From Saprospiraceae bacterium (GTDB lineage: Bacteria > Bacteroidota > Bacteroidia > Chitinophagales > Saprospiraceae): DNA of 64,000 nucleotides. Numbering within the stretch: position 1 is the stretch's first letter; each line of letters opens with the position of its first letter. Below the pieces are notes generated by a model. It made no database searches and had not been told where the DNA came from. It saw nothing but the letters and a program-made list of their open reading frames with translations. Of the stretch, positions 16,235 through 29,031 are shown piece by piece. The stretch is from contig JADKGI010000010.1 of the NCBI GenBank assembly GCA_016722285.1, forward strand, positions 62,001-126,000, given 5' to 3'. The translations under genes were made by a program, and so were the position numbers.

Positions 16235-19200
16235 TTATTTGATATTAAGCATTTTCATGGTACGGACTTCTTTTCCAAAAGTTACGTCATAGAGCAGTAA
16301 TCCCGAAGCATTTAATTGTTCATTGCTCAATGTAACCGTATGCTCGCCTTTAGTCATAAATTCCTTCATTGTATATACAACTCTTCCTGTTAAATCGCGC
16401 ACTCTGATCACCACATCACCATTTTCAGGGACATAGAAATTGATTCCGGTGACCTGATCCCAAGGATTTGGTGTATTGCCTAATAATTCAAATTTGCGGA
16501 TAACATTGTTTGTATTCTTTAATCCCAAGCTTTTTACAACATTATCAGAAGTATATAATTCAGGTTTTATGGATGTTGTTAAAGTCATATCCGCTGCACT
16601 GTTGTTAAGGTGAGATTTTATTATTTGAACATTGAATAATATTTCTCCTTTTTTAATTGCAGTACCCATCGAATTATGCCATGAGATTCTTAGTATGCCA
16701 TCAACAAAGCTATAGTGATAATTTTCAATGTTCAATTTTCCGGAAGTTAGTATTACTTCTTCAGCATTGCTTATCCTTGCACTAAACTGAAATCCTTGTA
16801 AATTTAAATCGGATGATGATGCAATTGGAATTATTCTCTCACCACCAATTGATTCGGGTTCAAGCATGATCAGGGAATAGTCCACATTTCGGGATTCTAC
16901 CACATTGTCAGCAGCGTTGGCCACATAACTATTGTTGACATCACCAATCTTCACTCCTACCCAATCTATGACCATGCTATTATCCAATGATTCAATAAAA
17001 TAATTTTCCGCAAATGGGGTCATGAAAGGATCTTTCGGGTCTGGAAAAACAAAACTTTTATCTACCATTCTCCAGCTTTTATTATCTCCGAAGTCTTCTT
17101 TAATTCCTAAAATCACTTTTCTCAACAAAGTGATATCCGAAGCAGTAATTTTATTGTCCTTATTGACATCAGCTGCTATCAATTGATATGGTGTGGTCAA
17201 TGGTTCTGCATTCAAAATATGTCTTTGTATCTGAATCAGATCAAGCGTACTCACTCCTTCCAGAAAATCTGTATTTTTTTCAGGAATCACATTGTAATTC
17301 CCACCATATGCCATAGGAGGAAATTCATACTGGCCTTCTGAGCTTGTCATCACAGGATTCGCATCGCTGCCTTGCAGGTCTATTGCAACTTTTTTAACAG
17401 ATTGAGAATTTTCAGTCTTGATAGTACCCGAAACTACAGGGCGACTCAGACCACAGAAATTGTTAGGATCCTGAGTTCGAGTTAATGGATTACAGCTAAA
17501 AAAATGATTTGTCTGACCTTCATAATAAAAATAAATATTTATCCGTGGTGTAGGTAATATTGGTACGTCATCACAATTAAATCTGTGCGTACTTCTTGTT
17601 GGGTCAGATTCATCAAAAGAAGCCAGAATAACACTATTGTCATTACATGACCTAACTATTGTATAATATGTGCTTGCTGGTTCATCAACAAAAAGCTGAT
17701 CCGTAATTTGGGGGAAACCTTTTCTACATGTAATTTGCAATGAATCAACATCTTTTACATCTACAATAACCGCTCTTGTCGCAGTCACTCCACAATTATC
17801 AGTCGCTACTAATGTCACGGTGGTTTTCCCAGGAGGATATGTGCCTTCTATGTTAAATGAAGCCAATTCATTTCTACTGTTTCCTAATGTCAGGTTACAT
17901 CCGGTGGCTGAGTGGAAAACTCCGGACAATTCTGCACTACATGTCTCAGAATTGACATCAAGATTAATGGTCGGAGGTCCGTTTATTACTATTGGTTGTG
18001 GTGTCACAGTGATAGTCTGTGCAAAAGTAAATCTGCCATTATTAGTGCCCGGCAATAACTGACATGTATCTACAACAAGCCATGTTCGAACTATTGTTTG
18101 AGCGCACACTGGTATTTGGGGCACCGGACTATCAGTATAAGAAATGGATATTTTCGAACAAGACGGGATTGAAATATTCAATTTAGCACGCCCGGTGACA
18201 CTTGTGTCAATGCCTGTGCATGTTGAGACACTTGTATTTGGCGGGAATGAAATATTTGACAGAGTAATCGGAGTGGAAGAACCTACTGTGATAATTTGTA
18301 CACATTGAGTTGAATTTCCATTTCTGTCTGTCGCTGTAAATGTTCTTATTATTTGACCTGCATTACAGTTATTCAGATTTCGAATAGCCGGAGCCTCTAA
18401 TATGGTTAATCCTACTAAACAGTTATCTGTAGTTGTAGCCGTTCCATAAGTACTCAATGGTGTAGCAGGGTTATATGTTTCACAATTAATAGAAACATTA
18501 GGAGGACATGTCAAAGTAGGTTTTAGGGTGTCCAATACCGTAACCTGTGCTGTACACGTCAATGAAGAATTTGTATTAATATTGGTAACAGTGAGTGTTA
18601 CAATTTGAGGAATGTCAACATCATTACAGAATAACTGTGCCGGGCTAACTATAGCGGTGATATTTGTACAAGCTCCAACTGCACCTGTGCTGATATCCTC
18701 AGGTCTAATGGTGACTGAACCATTTGGACCTAAATATGCTGTGAAATTTTTAGTGGTGCAGACAAGTGTACCAGGATCAACTATTACTGTAGCAGAAGTA
18801 GATGATTTACACCCTTTTGAATCAGTAACGGTAACAGTATAGGTAGTCGTAACCGTAGGGGAAACAGAAATGGCTGCTGTAGTATCTGTGGTATTCCACA
18901 AATAACCTGAGCCTCCTGATGCAGTTAGAGTGGTCGTCTCACCGAGGCAAATCATTCGATTACCGGTTATCACTCCAACAGGCAAGTTGAACAAACCAAC
19001 TATTTTGGTTGCTATTGCGGTACAGCCATTTAAATCAGTAACTGTGACTGTATATGTCGTTGCAACGATTGGAGATACATTGATTGCATTCGTTGTGGCA
19101 CCAGTATTCCATAAATACATAATTCCACCATTTGCTGTTAAAGTTGTACTCGAACCTACACAAATACTATCCAAACCCATTATGCCAGCTGATACCGGTG

Positions 19201-22200
19201 GAGTAACTGTTACATTCACACTTTTAGTTGATCTACATCCATTGGCATTTGTAGCTGTAACTGTATATGTAGTTGTACCCAAAGGTTTTACAGTTACATT
19301 ATTCGATGTTGAACCAGCGCTCCAAATGTATGATGAAGCCCCAGATGCTGTCAGTATTGTTGAATCACCCACACACAAAATAGTATCACCTGTGATATTG
19401 ATATCCGGTTTTGGCAAAATTGTAACAACAACTGATCTGGAAGCAGTACAGCCATTGACTCCTGTGACTGTCACGGTGTATGTAGTCTGTGAAACAGGTT
19501 TGACAATAATAGATACAGATGTAGCACCACTACTCCATAAATAAGTACCTCCTCCTGTAGCTGTAAGTGTGGTTGAATCACCAGGACAAATGGTCAGAGT
19601 GCCACTAATAGTAACTGAGGCGGGTGTTAAAATGCTTACCGTTCTGCTGAGTACAGCTGTGCACCCATTTGCCAATGTAACAGTGACAGTATATGTTGTC
19701 GTTTCTGAAGGCTTAACAATAATAGAATCACTTGTTTGACTGGTATTCCAACTGTACGATATTCCTCCATGCGCTTTTAATATTGTACTATCTCCCGGAC
19801 ATAAATTGTTATTACCTGTAATAATAACCTGTGATAGATCCGTGATTGCAACAATAATGCTATCTGAAGCGATACATCCTTTGGAATCCGTTCCTGTCAC
19901 TCGGTAAGTTGTATTTGCCAAAGGGCTGACTGTTATTGAAGTGGTGGTCTGACCTCCATTCCAGATATATGTCACCGCTCCGGTAGCGGTAAGAGTTACC
20001 GGGATTCCGGGACAAAATATCTTTGATCCGTTTATTTTAACTGGTGGTTTAGGATTTACTATCACTGAAGAACTTGTCACTCCAGTACAACCGTTTAAGT
20101 CTGTAACCGTCACAGAATATGTAGTATTTGCCAGGGGTGAAACGATAATAGATGAAGTGGTTGCATTATTACTCCATATATATGAAATTCCGCCTGAAGC
20201 TGTCAAAGTTGTGGTATTTCCTTCACAAATAGTATCAATACCCGAAATCGCCGGGTTAATGGTTAATCCATTTACGGATACGGTTATCATTTGAGATGCA
20301 GTACATCCATTGACATCTGTTGCCGTTACCGTATAAGTTGTATTGATCACAGGCGTGACAGTAATAGAAGCTGTGGTTGCTTGATTGCTCCAAAGATACG
20401 TGCTTCCACCGGAAGCTGTTAAATTTGTTGACTGGTTCAAACAAACGATATTATTGCCTATGATGATCACATTCAGAGGTGGTGAAACCACAACCAATCT
20501 TGAAACTGATGCTGTACAACCATTTAGTGCTGTCACCGTAACAGTATAAGTCGTATTTGAAAGAGGGCTTACATTTATTGCTGCTGTCGTTGATCCGTTA
20601 TTCCACAAATATGTACCTCCACCAGAGGCAGTTAAAGTTGTAGAAGTCCCTGAACAAATATTTGATCCACTTATATTTGCAACTGGAGTATCATTAACGG
20701 ATACTGTTCTTGTTGCTGAAGCAGTACACCCCAAAAGGCTTGAAACAGTTACCGTATAAGATGCAGTGCTGGAAGGACTTACTGTGATAGATGCAGTGGT
20801 CGCTCCTGTACTCCATGTGTAGTGTGTTCCTCCAGATGCTGTTAAAACAGTGGAATTACCTTTGCAAATAATATTAGTTCCTGTTATTATTGGTGTAACC
20901 GGATTATCTTCACAAAATGAATGACAAACATCTGAGTCATTGTTATCCTGAACATCAACTTTTACAGTTACAAAATCTTTGTTACCATTACAGTCAGTAA
21001 CCCAAAGTTGGATTTTATTATCCAGTCCGACATGAGTACAGTCAAAACATTTTTCAACATCATTCGTATCAGCTGAAAAACTAAATTTCAAAGGCTCAGT
21101 ACAGCACAATGAATAGCTGCTGGTATTTAATGTATGCCTTAATACAAACCATTTCAATGTCAGGCTTGCCATCACCATCTCTATCCCAAGGTTCAATACT
21201 TACGCTTATTTTTTCCAGAGCGGTTGCCACAGGCTTATCATTATTCCGTACAAGTATAAGTTGATCTTTAGTCACCAGATTTCCGCATGCATCTTCAAAA
21301 GACCATTGAACTCTATGAAGTCCAACAGGGAAAATTGCATTTATTGAAGACTTATTGCCAATACCTGAATTAACTATATCATAGCTTCCGTCATTATAAT
21401 AGTCAATTCTATACATCCATCTAAGTTGATCATCCGGAGTACAAAGATCTTTTCCTGTCACCGACAAACTAATGCTGGCATCCTTACAATTTCCTTTTAC
21501 TGTATAGAATGTGTCACGGGCTGGAACTATTCCTACAAAAAATGGCGGTATGGTATTATTTACCTTGATGGTCTGAATAAATCGGTAAGGTTCATATAAG
21601 CTTCCAAGTCTCTCCATTTCACACCATTCTATTATGGTCCAAGTTCTGATAATTTTGTAACATGCACCTGTTGCAAATGTATATACTTCATCTTTATAGG
21701 TAGCTGCCGCCAGACTACAGGATGTTTGTGATATTATTGGCCGTCTGTATGGCTCTGGTAAGTTATCAGGTTTCAGATCATCCGCTGAGCACTTATCAGA
21801 TACTTCATAAACCAAAAGTGGTTTTTTTACGTCTCTCTCTGGATCAAACCTATTAATAACCCCGCTTCCAACAGTGATTATTTGCTTACAAGTAGCCACA
21901 TTTGTTGCATCGTATGCTTCAAAAGTTCTTTCGATGGTCCCTACTCTACAAGCATTTAGATTAAATATCGGACTTAACTCCCTTACCATAGGATCACATG
22001 CATCAATGGCGGTTGCTTTTCCAAACTTAGATAGATCCATACCGGTATAAACTTCGCTGCAATCAAGTGTTGTATCAGAAGGGCAGGTGATTTTGGGAAC
22101 AATTTTGTCTTGTACAGTCACACTTACCATGCAGGAGTTGCTATTAGCGTTTCTATCCCACACCCTCATTGCTATCATTACTGATTTACCGGCATCAGCA

Positions 22201-25200
22201 CATTTTAAATCAACAAAACTCTTAAATAATGAATCTGCAATATTACCACTTACTGTCATTCTCGCAACTTTCATACTGTCTATCCCGCACTCATCATAGC
22301 TGCCATCATTTAGATTTACCGGATAAATATAAGCTTCTCCATTTGAATTAAGTCCGGCTACTACTTCACCTTTACATATTACTGTAGGTGGCGTTTTGTC
22401 CGTTACCTTTACAGTAAATGAGATCTGGCTCGAGTTTAGACAGGCATCATATGCTTTTATTACAACTGCATGAGGCAAAGTGGATGCGGTAATTTTATTA
22501 TTGTGGCTTTGGTCATATTTGCGATAAATCCACCAGGATATGTCACATCTATCGTCGTCACACTATTGCACGTATCAATTACATTTGGCAATGGAATCAA
22601 AAATTCACCCTCACAATTATGGCCGGCGGTTGTAATCGTTACATCTGGCAACGGACTGATATTTGGTGCCTTGTCATCTGTTATTTCGATAGTTTGCTTT
22701 CTAATTTCATATTGAAATAAGGTTCCGCACTGTTCATATACGTGCCAGGTTCTCATGATTTTCCTGACACAGCCTATGGTAAATATCTGGTCTGAATACC
22801 AGGTAGTCACATTGCAAATCTGGTCAAATGACGGATAGAGACTTATCCCTGCCAGTTTTGGCACGCCTGTTACTGATGGATCCGGATTTCCATTGCTGTC
22901 TTTTTTGAATGCATCACAAATGAGTGCATTAGCCATCACTTTATCAGGAGGGAATACTAATAAACCTGCAGTAGCACTTAGATCAGGTCTGAGAACTGTG
23001 ATTCTCATTGTACAAATTGCGGATTTGTTGCCGGCTTTATCTGTTGCCTGATAGGATCTATCAATATACTTCAGGATTTTACCCGAGCACACAAGGGTTA
23101 TTTTTTCATTTACTATCTTATTTTCTACAGGCCCATCACAATTATCTCTTTCAAAGGGGCCTCCATATGTAGCCAGATTATAACAATTAAGGGTAATATC
23201 CCGGCATATGGAGATAGGAGGTGACTTGTCTTCAACATTAATCGTTGACCAGCAGGAATTTCCACTGCATGACTCAATTAGTTTTGCGACTACCTTCGTA
23301 CCGGCTTGAGGTGCCATTATGGTTGCATTGGGTATTACCTTACCATGAATATCAGTGAGCATGACAGAATAAGCAGAATTATTCAAAATAATGCCGGCAG
23401 CCATCATGGAAGGTGATATCATTACGGAGCAGTCGTGGTCAAGTGACACATTGAAATCACCCAAACAAGTCATAGAGCCAGTCGGTGCAAAGCCTACATC
23501 TACTCTTAATTCAGCTGGCGCTGAACATTCCGCATTTGAAAAAACCCGTATTGTTTTCACACCAGGAGTACTCCATAAGGTATCCAATACTGTTCCTATC
23601 GCACCAAGAGTATCAGAAGCTTCTGCAATATTGTTGTCATCAACCACCCAAATATATGTGATGGGTGCACTGCTTTCAAAGCTTGCCTTGTAAACAGAAC
23701 TTCCATTTCCCATACATACTGAGGCTGGACCCGTCAAAGCAACCTTTGCAAATTGGCAATATCCTGATGAAATATCGAAATCCTCCGTTTCGCCAAATTT
23801 ATTTATAAGCCTGACAGAAAAGCCCTGGTGATCAAAATGTAAGGCTTTTAGTACATAATAATCGTATTCGCCGGTATGGCCCTCAATATTTAAAAAATAA
23901 GGACTTGGAAGAGGCAGTGCGTGGCCCGGTGTACTTAAAGTGTCATACAATCCTATAGACTCTTCTACTTGCCACTCATCACCACTTATACCAGCAAATT
24001 TGATAATGGTTTCAAACATGCCGTTATTAAGTTGTGTGGCGGCTACACATCTCGTACCACACGCATTGATTTCAGGTGGACAAATCAATGAAATATCATA
24101 AAAGCTAATATCATCTTCTGCTAAATCTTTTGAATTTTCGCTGATGTCATTATCTCTGATATTATCAGGTGTTGAATCTAAGTCATACGGTGAAATATTC
24201 CTATTGTACTGATCATACATTTCTACAATTTCTGCAGCATTTGTTATTATAATCGGATGAACAGCCAGATTATTTACCTGGCATTTAATGGTAGCCCTAT
24301 ATGATTGCCCCGGTTGTAAGTTCCCCGGAATATTTACAATTTTTTCAGCATTCTGCCCGACCAATGTCCATGATGAATCTATCAAAGTGAGTGCTGGAGG
24401 TAAATAATCAACCAGTTTTACTCTTGAAACTGGAACCTGGCCTTCATTTTTAACATCGATTAAATAGTTAATAATAGTGCCTATTACTACTCTCCTGACC
24501 AAAGCGGTCTTGCGCAATGACAAATCTATTACATCAATATTTAATGTGGCCGGATCATGGTCATCTTCATCTATCAAACCATGATCATCCATCATGTTGT
24601 CCGTTATCGTATTTGGTTCGCCTCCTTTGTCGTTTATTTTATTTTTATCTGGTGTTGAATCAATATCAAAGTCAGCTGCAGAACCAGTGCATTCCATCCC
24701 TGAAATTTCTGCAATATTTACTATTTGAGATGGCTCGGCATTCTCCAGTATTGTAAATTTTATAATATAATCCCGGCATGTATTCGGCGCAAGTATTTTT
24801 TCCTCTTTGTATGTAATAAATTTCAGGTCAGGCGAAATTAACCAACCAGGATTATCAGATGGATCGAAGTCAAGTTCGCTATTTGCATAATTAACAATTT
24901 CAAAATTTTCAGCATCGACCGTACCTTGATTACAAACCGTGGTAGTATAACTCACTTCGGAATCCGGCGTATATATCCTTTCGTCAGTCACTTTATGAAT
25001 GAGTGCAAGATCACAGACTACCGGAAAATCACTATCCTTTCCATCGTCTGGTTGAGCAAAACATGAAACAATATCATTTAGCAAATTTCCTTCGCTATCT
25101 TTTGCAGATATAATTTGTGCTTCATTGATATAATGAATATTTCTAATATCTGGGTCCAATACCAGGTTTAGATATGTTGTATCTATCTCTCCGGGAACTA

Positions 25201-27404
25201 ATCGTTTATTTTTTGTTATGGTAAGATTACCATCGCTTTTACTCCATTCAGGATTAGCAAGCTGCGGAAATAAATAACCAGACGGTATCTGATCGCCAAT
25301 GACCACAGAAGATATTACTATCCCCCCGCTATTCAATACATTGATCTGAAACCGTATCGTGTCAGTCATTCTGATCGCCTTGGCATTGAGAACTGTTTTT
25401 GATAATTTCAGACCACAATCACCTGCTGATATCAATCCTATATCATAAGTATGTTGGATTTCGTTTGCAGTTACATCAAATAATCCTGAATCACAAGGCA
25501 ATCCACCAAAGATAACATCACTGTTGATTGCCAGATTGTCAGGATTGCTTTTAGTAAAGTTATAATGTGCACCTTTTACCAAATAACTTTTAGTCTCATT
25601 GTCCAAATGTTTTGAATCGATGCCAACATAGTATTTATTTCCTTTTATAAGTCCTCCTGACACATTCGAATTATTAAAAGCATATCTCCCTTTTTCGTCA
25701 GTAGTCACATTTCCAAGCTTCACACAATTTTCATCGTACAGGTTAAGCATGATTTCTGAGACTCCCGTTTCATTCGCATCTTGAAGTCCATTCTTATTTG
25801 CATCAAACCACACTAGGTTTCCAATTTCTATTTCCGGCAAGCCACAGATACCAATTATTTCTCCGAACCCAGTAGCTTTTCCAAATAAAGTTACTGTCTC
25901 ACGAGTATATAATTCTTTTGATCCTTCTTTTTTTCCTGTCACAGTATTGTATCTGTGCAATCCACCTGAATAAGAATTAATTTCAGGGTCAAAAACAGTC
26001 GCTACGACAGAACCTGTACCCGGCATAGCAAAAATACCACCCAATGTGATCTCTGCATGATATGAAGGATTCGGAGCCCAGAAATCGTCGCTGAAAAATT
26101 CAGATTCTGGTAAAGGTCTGCTTTCCAGTTCCCAACCATCGCCATCTTTCCAGGCAATTAGCAGGTCGCCTTTTTGTTCGTCAAGTCGATTGGTCAACGG
26201 ATTGCAGTAAATATGGCCTATTCTGTCTGATAAAGAAATTAACATATCTCCTGCATCAGTAAAGTCAATGTCTGTCAGCCAGTATGCCGGAGATGAGCCT
26301 ACCACAGGGTTGTCGGACCAGTTTGCACCGGCATTTATTTTAAGACCTGAATCATTAAAGCTTCCATTTGCAGGATCAAAAATCAAAATTTTAGCCACAT
26401 CACCTGGTACAGTTGTACCAACATATATTTTATCTCCATAATATTTCAATGCAAATGCATGTATGCCATCACCGGGTATCTGATATGATTCAGTATTGGC
26501 TTCTGTTGGATTTTGTGTAAGAATCCTAACTAAGGTATTGTTAAATAGATTTACAACATATAAATACTTTTCATCAGGTGATATAATAATCGCCCCCAAT
26601 CCTATTTTACCCACTTGCTGCCCATAAGTACAATCTGTGACATCAGTAACAGATAAAGTCCCCACATCCTGACCCAAACCGGATAGTTTTGCAAATAATT
26701 GAGTAGTGTAATTGGATCCGTTATATGATGTTTTAAAAATAGCATCGTGGCCGTTTTTAAGTCCGGAATATTGTTTTACAAAAGATGAGCTAAAAATTTC
26801 TTTTGTGCTGCTCTTCCAGGCAAGACCCCATATTGATCCGGTTTCACCATGCATAGCCAACTTCCTCGCTGAGCTGCTGCTATTGAAGCCATATTCTACA
26901 CCAACTATGGTTGGCTCACTGGTATTTACATTTGTTGTACCTTGAACAAAACACGTGGTTATTATCTCCGTTTTTTCGTTGCAGAATTCATTTTGTGATA
27001 CAACACCAAATCGCACATCACAAGCAGGTACCTGAACAAACTGGACTCCGGATGCATTATCCTTACCCATTTTCGATGAACTATATGGTGGAGATACTCC
27101 AAACTGGAGCCTTACCATGGAGCCATTATTGAGTCCTGCAAATGCATAGGTTCCATCAGCTTCAGAAATTTTTGAAGTGATCAGTTCTCCATCGGAGTTG
27201 AAAGCCTGAATAAAAATTCCTGACTTTCCATCTTCTCCTGATTCCAGGATACCATTATAATTTTTATCAATGAATACCTTTCCTTCAATGGTACCGCTTT
27301 GAGGGGAACATTGACTGTAACTTTGTTCGGGAAAGATAAAGAACACATTGCGACTACTAATATCAAATAGTAGCGCAAGCCGTAAACTGGCACGGGAGTT
27401 TCAT
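16235..27404 (-). CDS. Giant T9SS-exported multidomain surface protein (four apparent frameshifts)
   Basis: I read one gene of about 3,723 codons broken by four small indels: missing bases near 27394-27396, 27329-27331 and 22491-22504, and one extra near 21131-21140. Correcting them gives a whole number of codons from the ATG at 27404 to the stop. N-terminus MKLPVPVYGLRYYLILVVA is a signal peptide. Then come an SdrD-B-like repeat (IEGKVFIDKNYNGILESGE), a propeller-like region, a second SdrD-B unit (IGNLVWFDANKNGLQDANE), three DUF11-type domains, a CSGNSCW domain, HYR-like cysteine-rich segments with RTWxxx(D/E)xC, ten Ig-like repeats, another HYR-like stretch, dockerin-like loops (IAADVNKDNKITASD), a cohesin-like sandwich and a T9SS type A tail (NTPNPWDQ to the end). 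Probable cell-surface adhesin or matrix protein; no enzyme motif seen. Confidence 0.85.
18775..20893 (-). repeat. Ten tandem Ig-like protein repeats of about 70 residues
   Basis: Inside the giant gene, ten consecutive units of about 212 bp encode a pattern of I-x-G-x-x-x-I-C, then TLTASGG-x-x-Y-x-W-S/N-x-G-x-TT, then I-x-V-x-P-x-x-x-TTYTVTVT and x-x-NGCTAS. Each unit has two cysteines placed for one disulfide. This is the secreted-protein Ig/PKD-like repeat common in Bacteroidota surface proteins. Copies have diverged, so they are not recent duplications. Confidence 0.9.
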
Positions 27405-27713
27405 ACTGTTTTCATTTTTTGACCTTAGTTTGAAAAATAACAAATCAGGATTTCTACATGACCGAAATGAAGAAATAACTGATAATAAAAAATACTGAAT
27501 TCAGATCAAAGTCATAACCGAAATGACCTTTGATTGTATTTCAAATACTTTACTGTTAGTGCGGGATATCTATATCCTTAATAGAATTAAACATATAGAT
27601 GGGGCAAATATATAAATAGTTTTAATATAAAGTATATATATTTGAAAAAAAATTAAATAAATATTTAATATGTATTGATGAAGTATTATTAAACCTTATT
27701 TAATCCATATCAT
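27405..27713. other. Intergenic region, AT-rich, divergent promoter space
   Basis: About 300 bp between the giant gene and the rlmI-like gene. It holds candidate -7 boxes for both directions and otherwise only AT-rich sequence; I see no RNA gene or ORF in it. Confidence 0.5.
27605..27612 (-). promoter_or_regulatory. Candidate -7 box for the giant gene
   Basis: Minus strand TATATTTG matches TAnnTTTG about 200 nt upstream of the ATG at 27404. No clear -33 element is present, so this is weak. Confidence 0.35.
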
Positions 27714-27721
27714 TACATTTG
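27714..27721 (+). promoter_or_regulatory. -7 promoter box for the rlmI-like gene
   Basis: TACATTTG matches TAnnTTTG, only 16 nt before the ATG at 27738, implying a very short 5' leader. Confidence 0.5.
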
Positions 27722-27737
27722 TATAAAATTCAATTTA

Positions 27738-28922
27738 ATGAATTATCCACAGATATTTCTTAAAAAAGGTAAAGAACTTTCAATTCTAAGAAAGCATCCC
27801 TGGGTCTTTTCAGGAGCAATCCAGCGAAGTGATCAAAATATTGCTGACGGAGATTTGATTGAAGTATTAGCATATGACGGAAGTTTTCTTGGCATTGGGC
27901 ATTTTCAACATGCAGGTTCCATTTCTGTGAGAATTATATCATTTAGTAATCTTCAGATTAATCAGGATTTTTGGAATAAATTAATTTTAAATGCCATAAA
28001 CTATCGCAGAAGGATAAGCCTTCCTTCATCTACAACAAATGCCTATCGTCTTATTCATGGTGAAGGCGATGGCCTTCCTGGTCTCATAGTTGATATTTAT
28101 AATGATATTGCTGTAATTCAATGTCACTCAAACGGAATATCTAAGTCAGCAGATCAAATTGGCAAAGCTATTTCAAAACTAATGAGTGAGACCATCAACA
28201 CCATATATGTCAGAACAAAAGAAACTTTGCCAGATCATTATGATCAAGAAAATGAAAATGAATTTTTAATAGGAAACAATGAAGAAACGATTATAACTGA
28301 AAATAATATCAGGTTTAAAATAAATGTAGTAACAGGTCAAAAGACTGGATTTTTTCTGGATCAGCGAGACAACAGGGCATTATTAGGAGAATACTCAACA
28401 GCGAAATCTGTACTTAATTGCTTTAGCTATACCGGGGGATTTTCAATGTATGCCCTGGCCTTAGGTGCATTGGAAGTTGATTCTGTGGATATTTCCCAAA
28501 AAGCAGTAGATCTGATGAATGAAAATGCCGGATTAATCAATTTTGATGGCAAACATACTAGCATTTGTGGAAACGTAATGCAATATTTGGGTGACCCATC
28601 AGTAAAAAAATATGATGTGGTCATAATAGATCCTCCTGCTTTCGCCAAAAGTATTCACAAAAGACATAATGCCGTACAGGCATATAAAAGGCTAAATGTG
28701 CTTGCTATGAAAAAAGTTACTTCGGGGGGATTGTTATTTACATTTTCCTGCTCACAGGTAGTTGGGACGCAATTATTCTACGATACCATTGTTGCAGCTG
28801 GCATTGAAGCAGATAAAAAAGTGAGACTGGTAAAAAACCTAAGTCAGGGACCTGATCATCCTATAAATCTTTTTCACCCCGAAGGTCACTATCTTAAAGG
28901 CTTGCTACTGTACATTGAATAA
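27738..28922 (+). CDS. rlmI: Class I SAM-dependent rRNA methyltransferase (RlmI-like)
   Basis: 394 residues. N-terminal PUA RNA-binding domain (IFLKKGKELSILRKHPWVFS, about 6-85), then a Rossmann methyltransferase domain with VVTGQKTGFFLDQRDNRALL (about 196-215), the SAM-binding SVLNCFSYTGGFSMYAL and the catalytic-loop IIDPPAFAKS. RlmI methylates a cytosine of 23S rRNA at C5; the NPPxF-like motif is here DPPAF, and the exact target in this lineage is inferred from family. Followed 109 bp later by mnmA. Confidence 0.88.
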   Translation: MNYPQIFLKKGKELSILRKHPWVFSGAIQRSDQNIADGDLIEVLAYDGSFLGIGHFQHAGSISVRIISFSNLQINQDFWNKLILNAINYRRRISLPSSTTNAYRLIHGEGDGLPGLIVDIYNDIAVIQCHSNGISKSADQIGKAISKLMSETINTIYVRTKETLPDHYDQENENEFLIGNNEETIITENNIRFKINVVTGQKTGFFLDQRDNRALLGEYSTAKSVLNCFSYTGGFSMYALALGALEVDSVDISQKAVDLMNENAGLINFDGKHTSICGNVMQYLGDPSVKKYDVVIIDPPAFAKSIHKRHNAVQAYKRLNVLAMKKVTSGGLLFTFSCSQVVGTQLFYDTIVAAGIEADKKVRLVKNLSQGPDHPINLFHPEGHYLKGLLLYIE

Positions 28923-28999
28923 GAAAGAACAAATAGTTCGACTAAAAATTGCAAAACCTGAATTTTTCAACCCTATTCAACAAGCAGTTGAAAAAACCA

Positions 29000-29007
29000 T
29001 ATCTTTG
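29000..29007 (+). promoter_or_regulatory. -7 promoter box for mnmA
   Basis: TATCTTTG matches TAnnTTTG, 24 nt before the ATG at 29032. No convincing -33 box. Confidence 0.5.
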
Positions 29008-29031
29008 CAGTCTGTAATGATTTAACATTCT

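Noticed and set aside
18930..19544. 204-residue open frame on the plus strand inside the giant gene
   Set aside because: It is the antisense shadow of the Ig-like repeats; the repetitive composition of the minus-strand gene keeps the opposite frame open.
18775..20893. CRISPR array suggested by regular spacing
   Set aside because: The ~212-bp period is an in-frame protein repeat with diverged copies; no short identical direct repeats.
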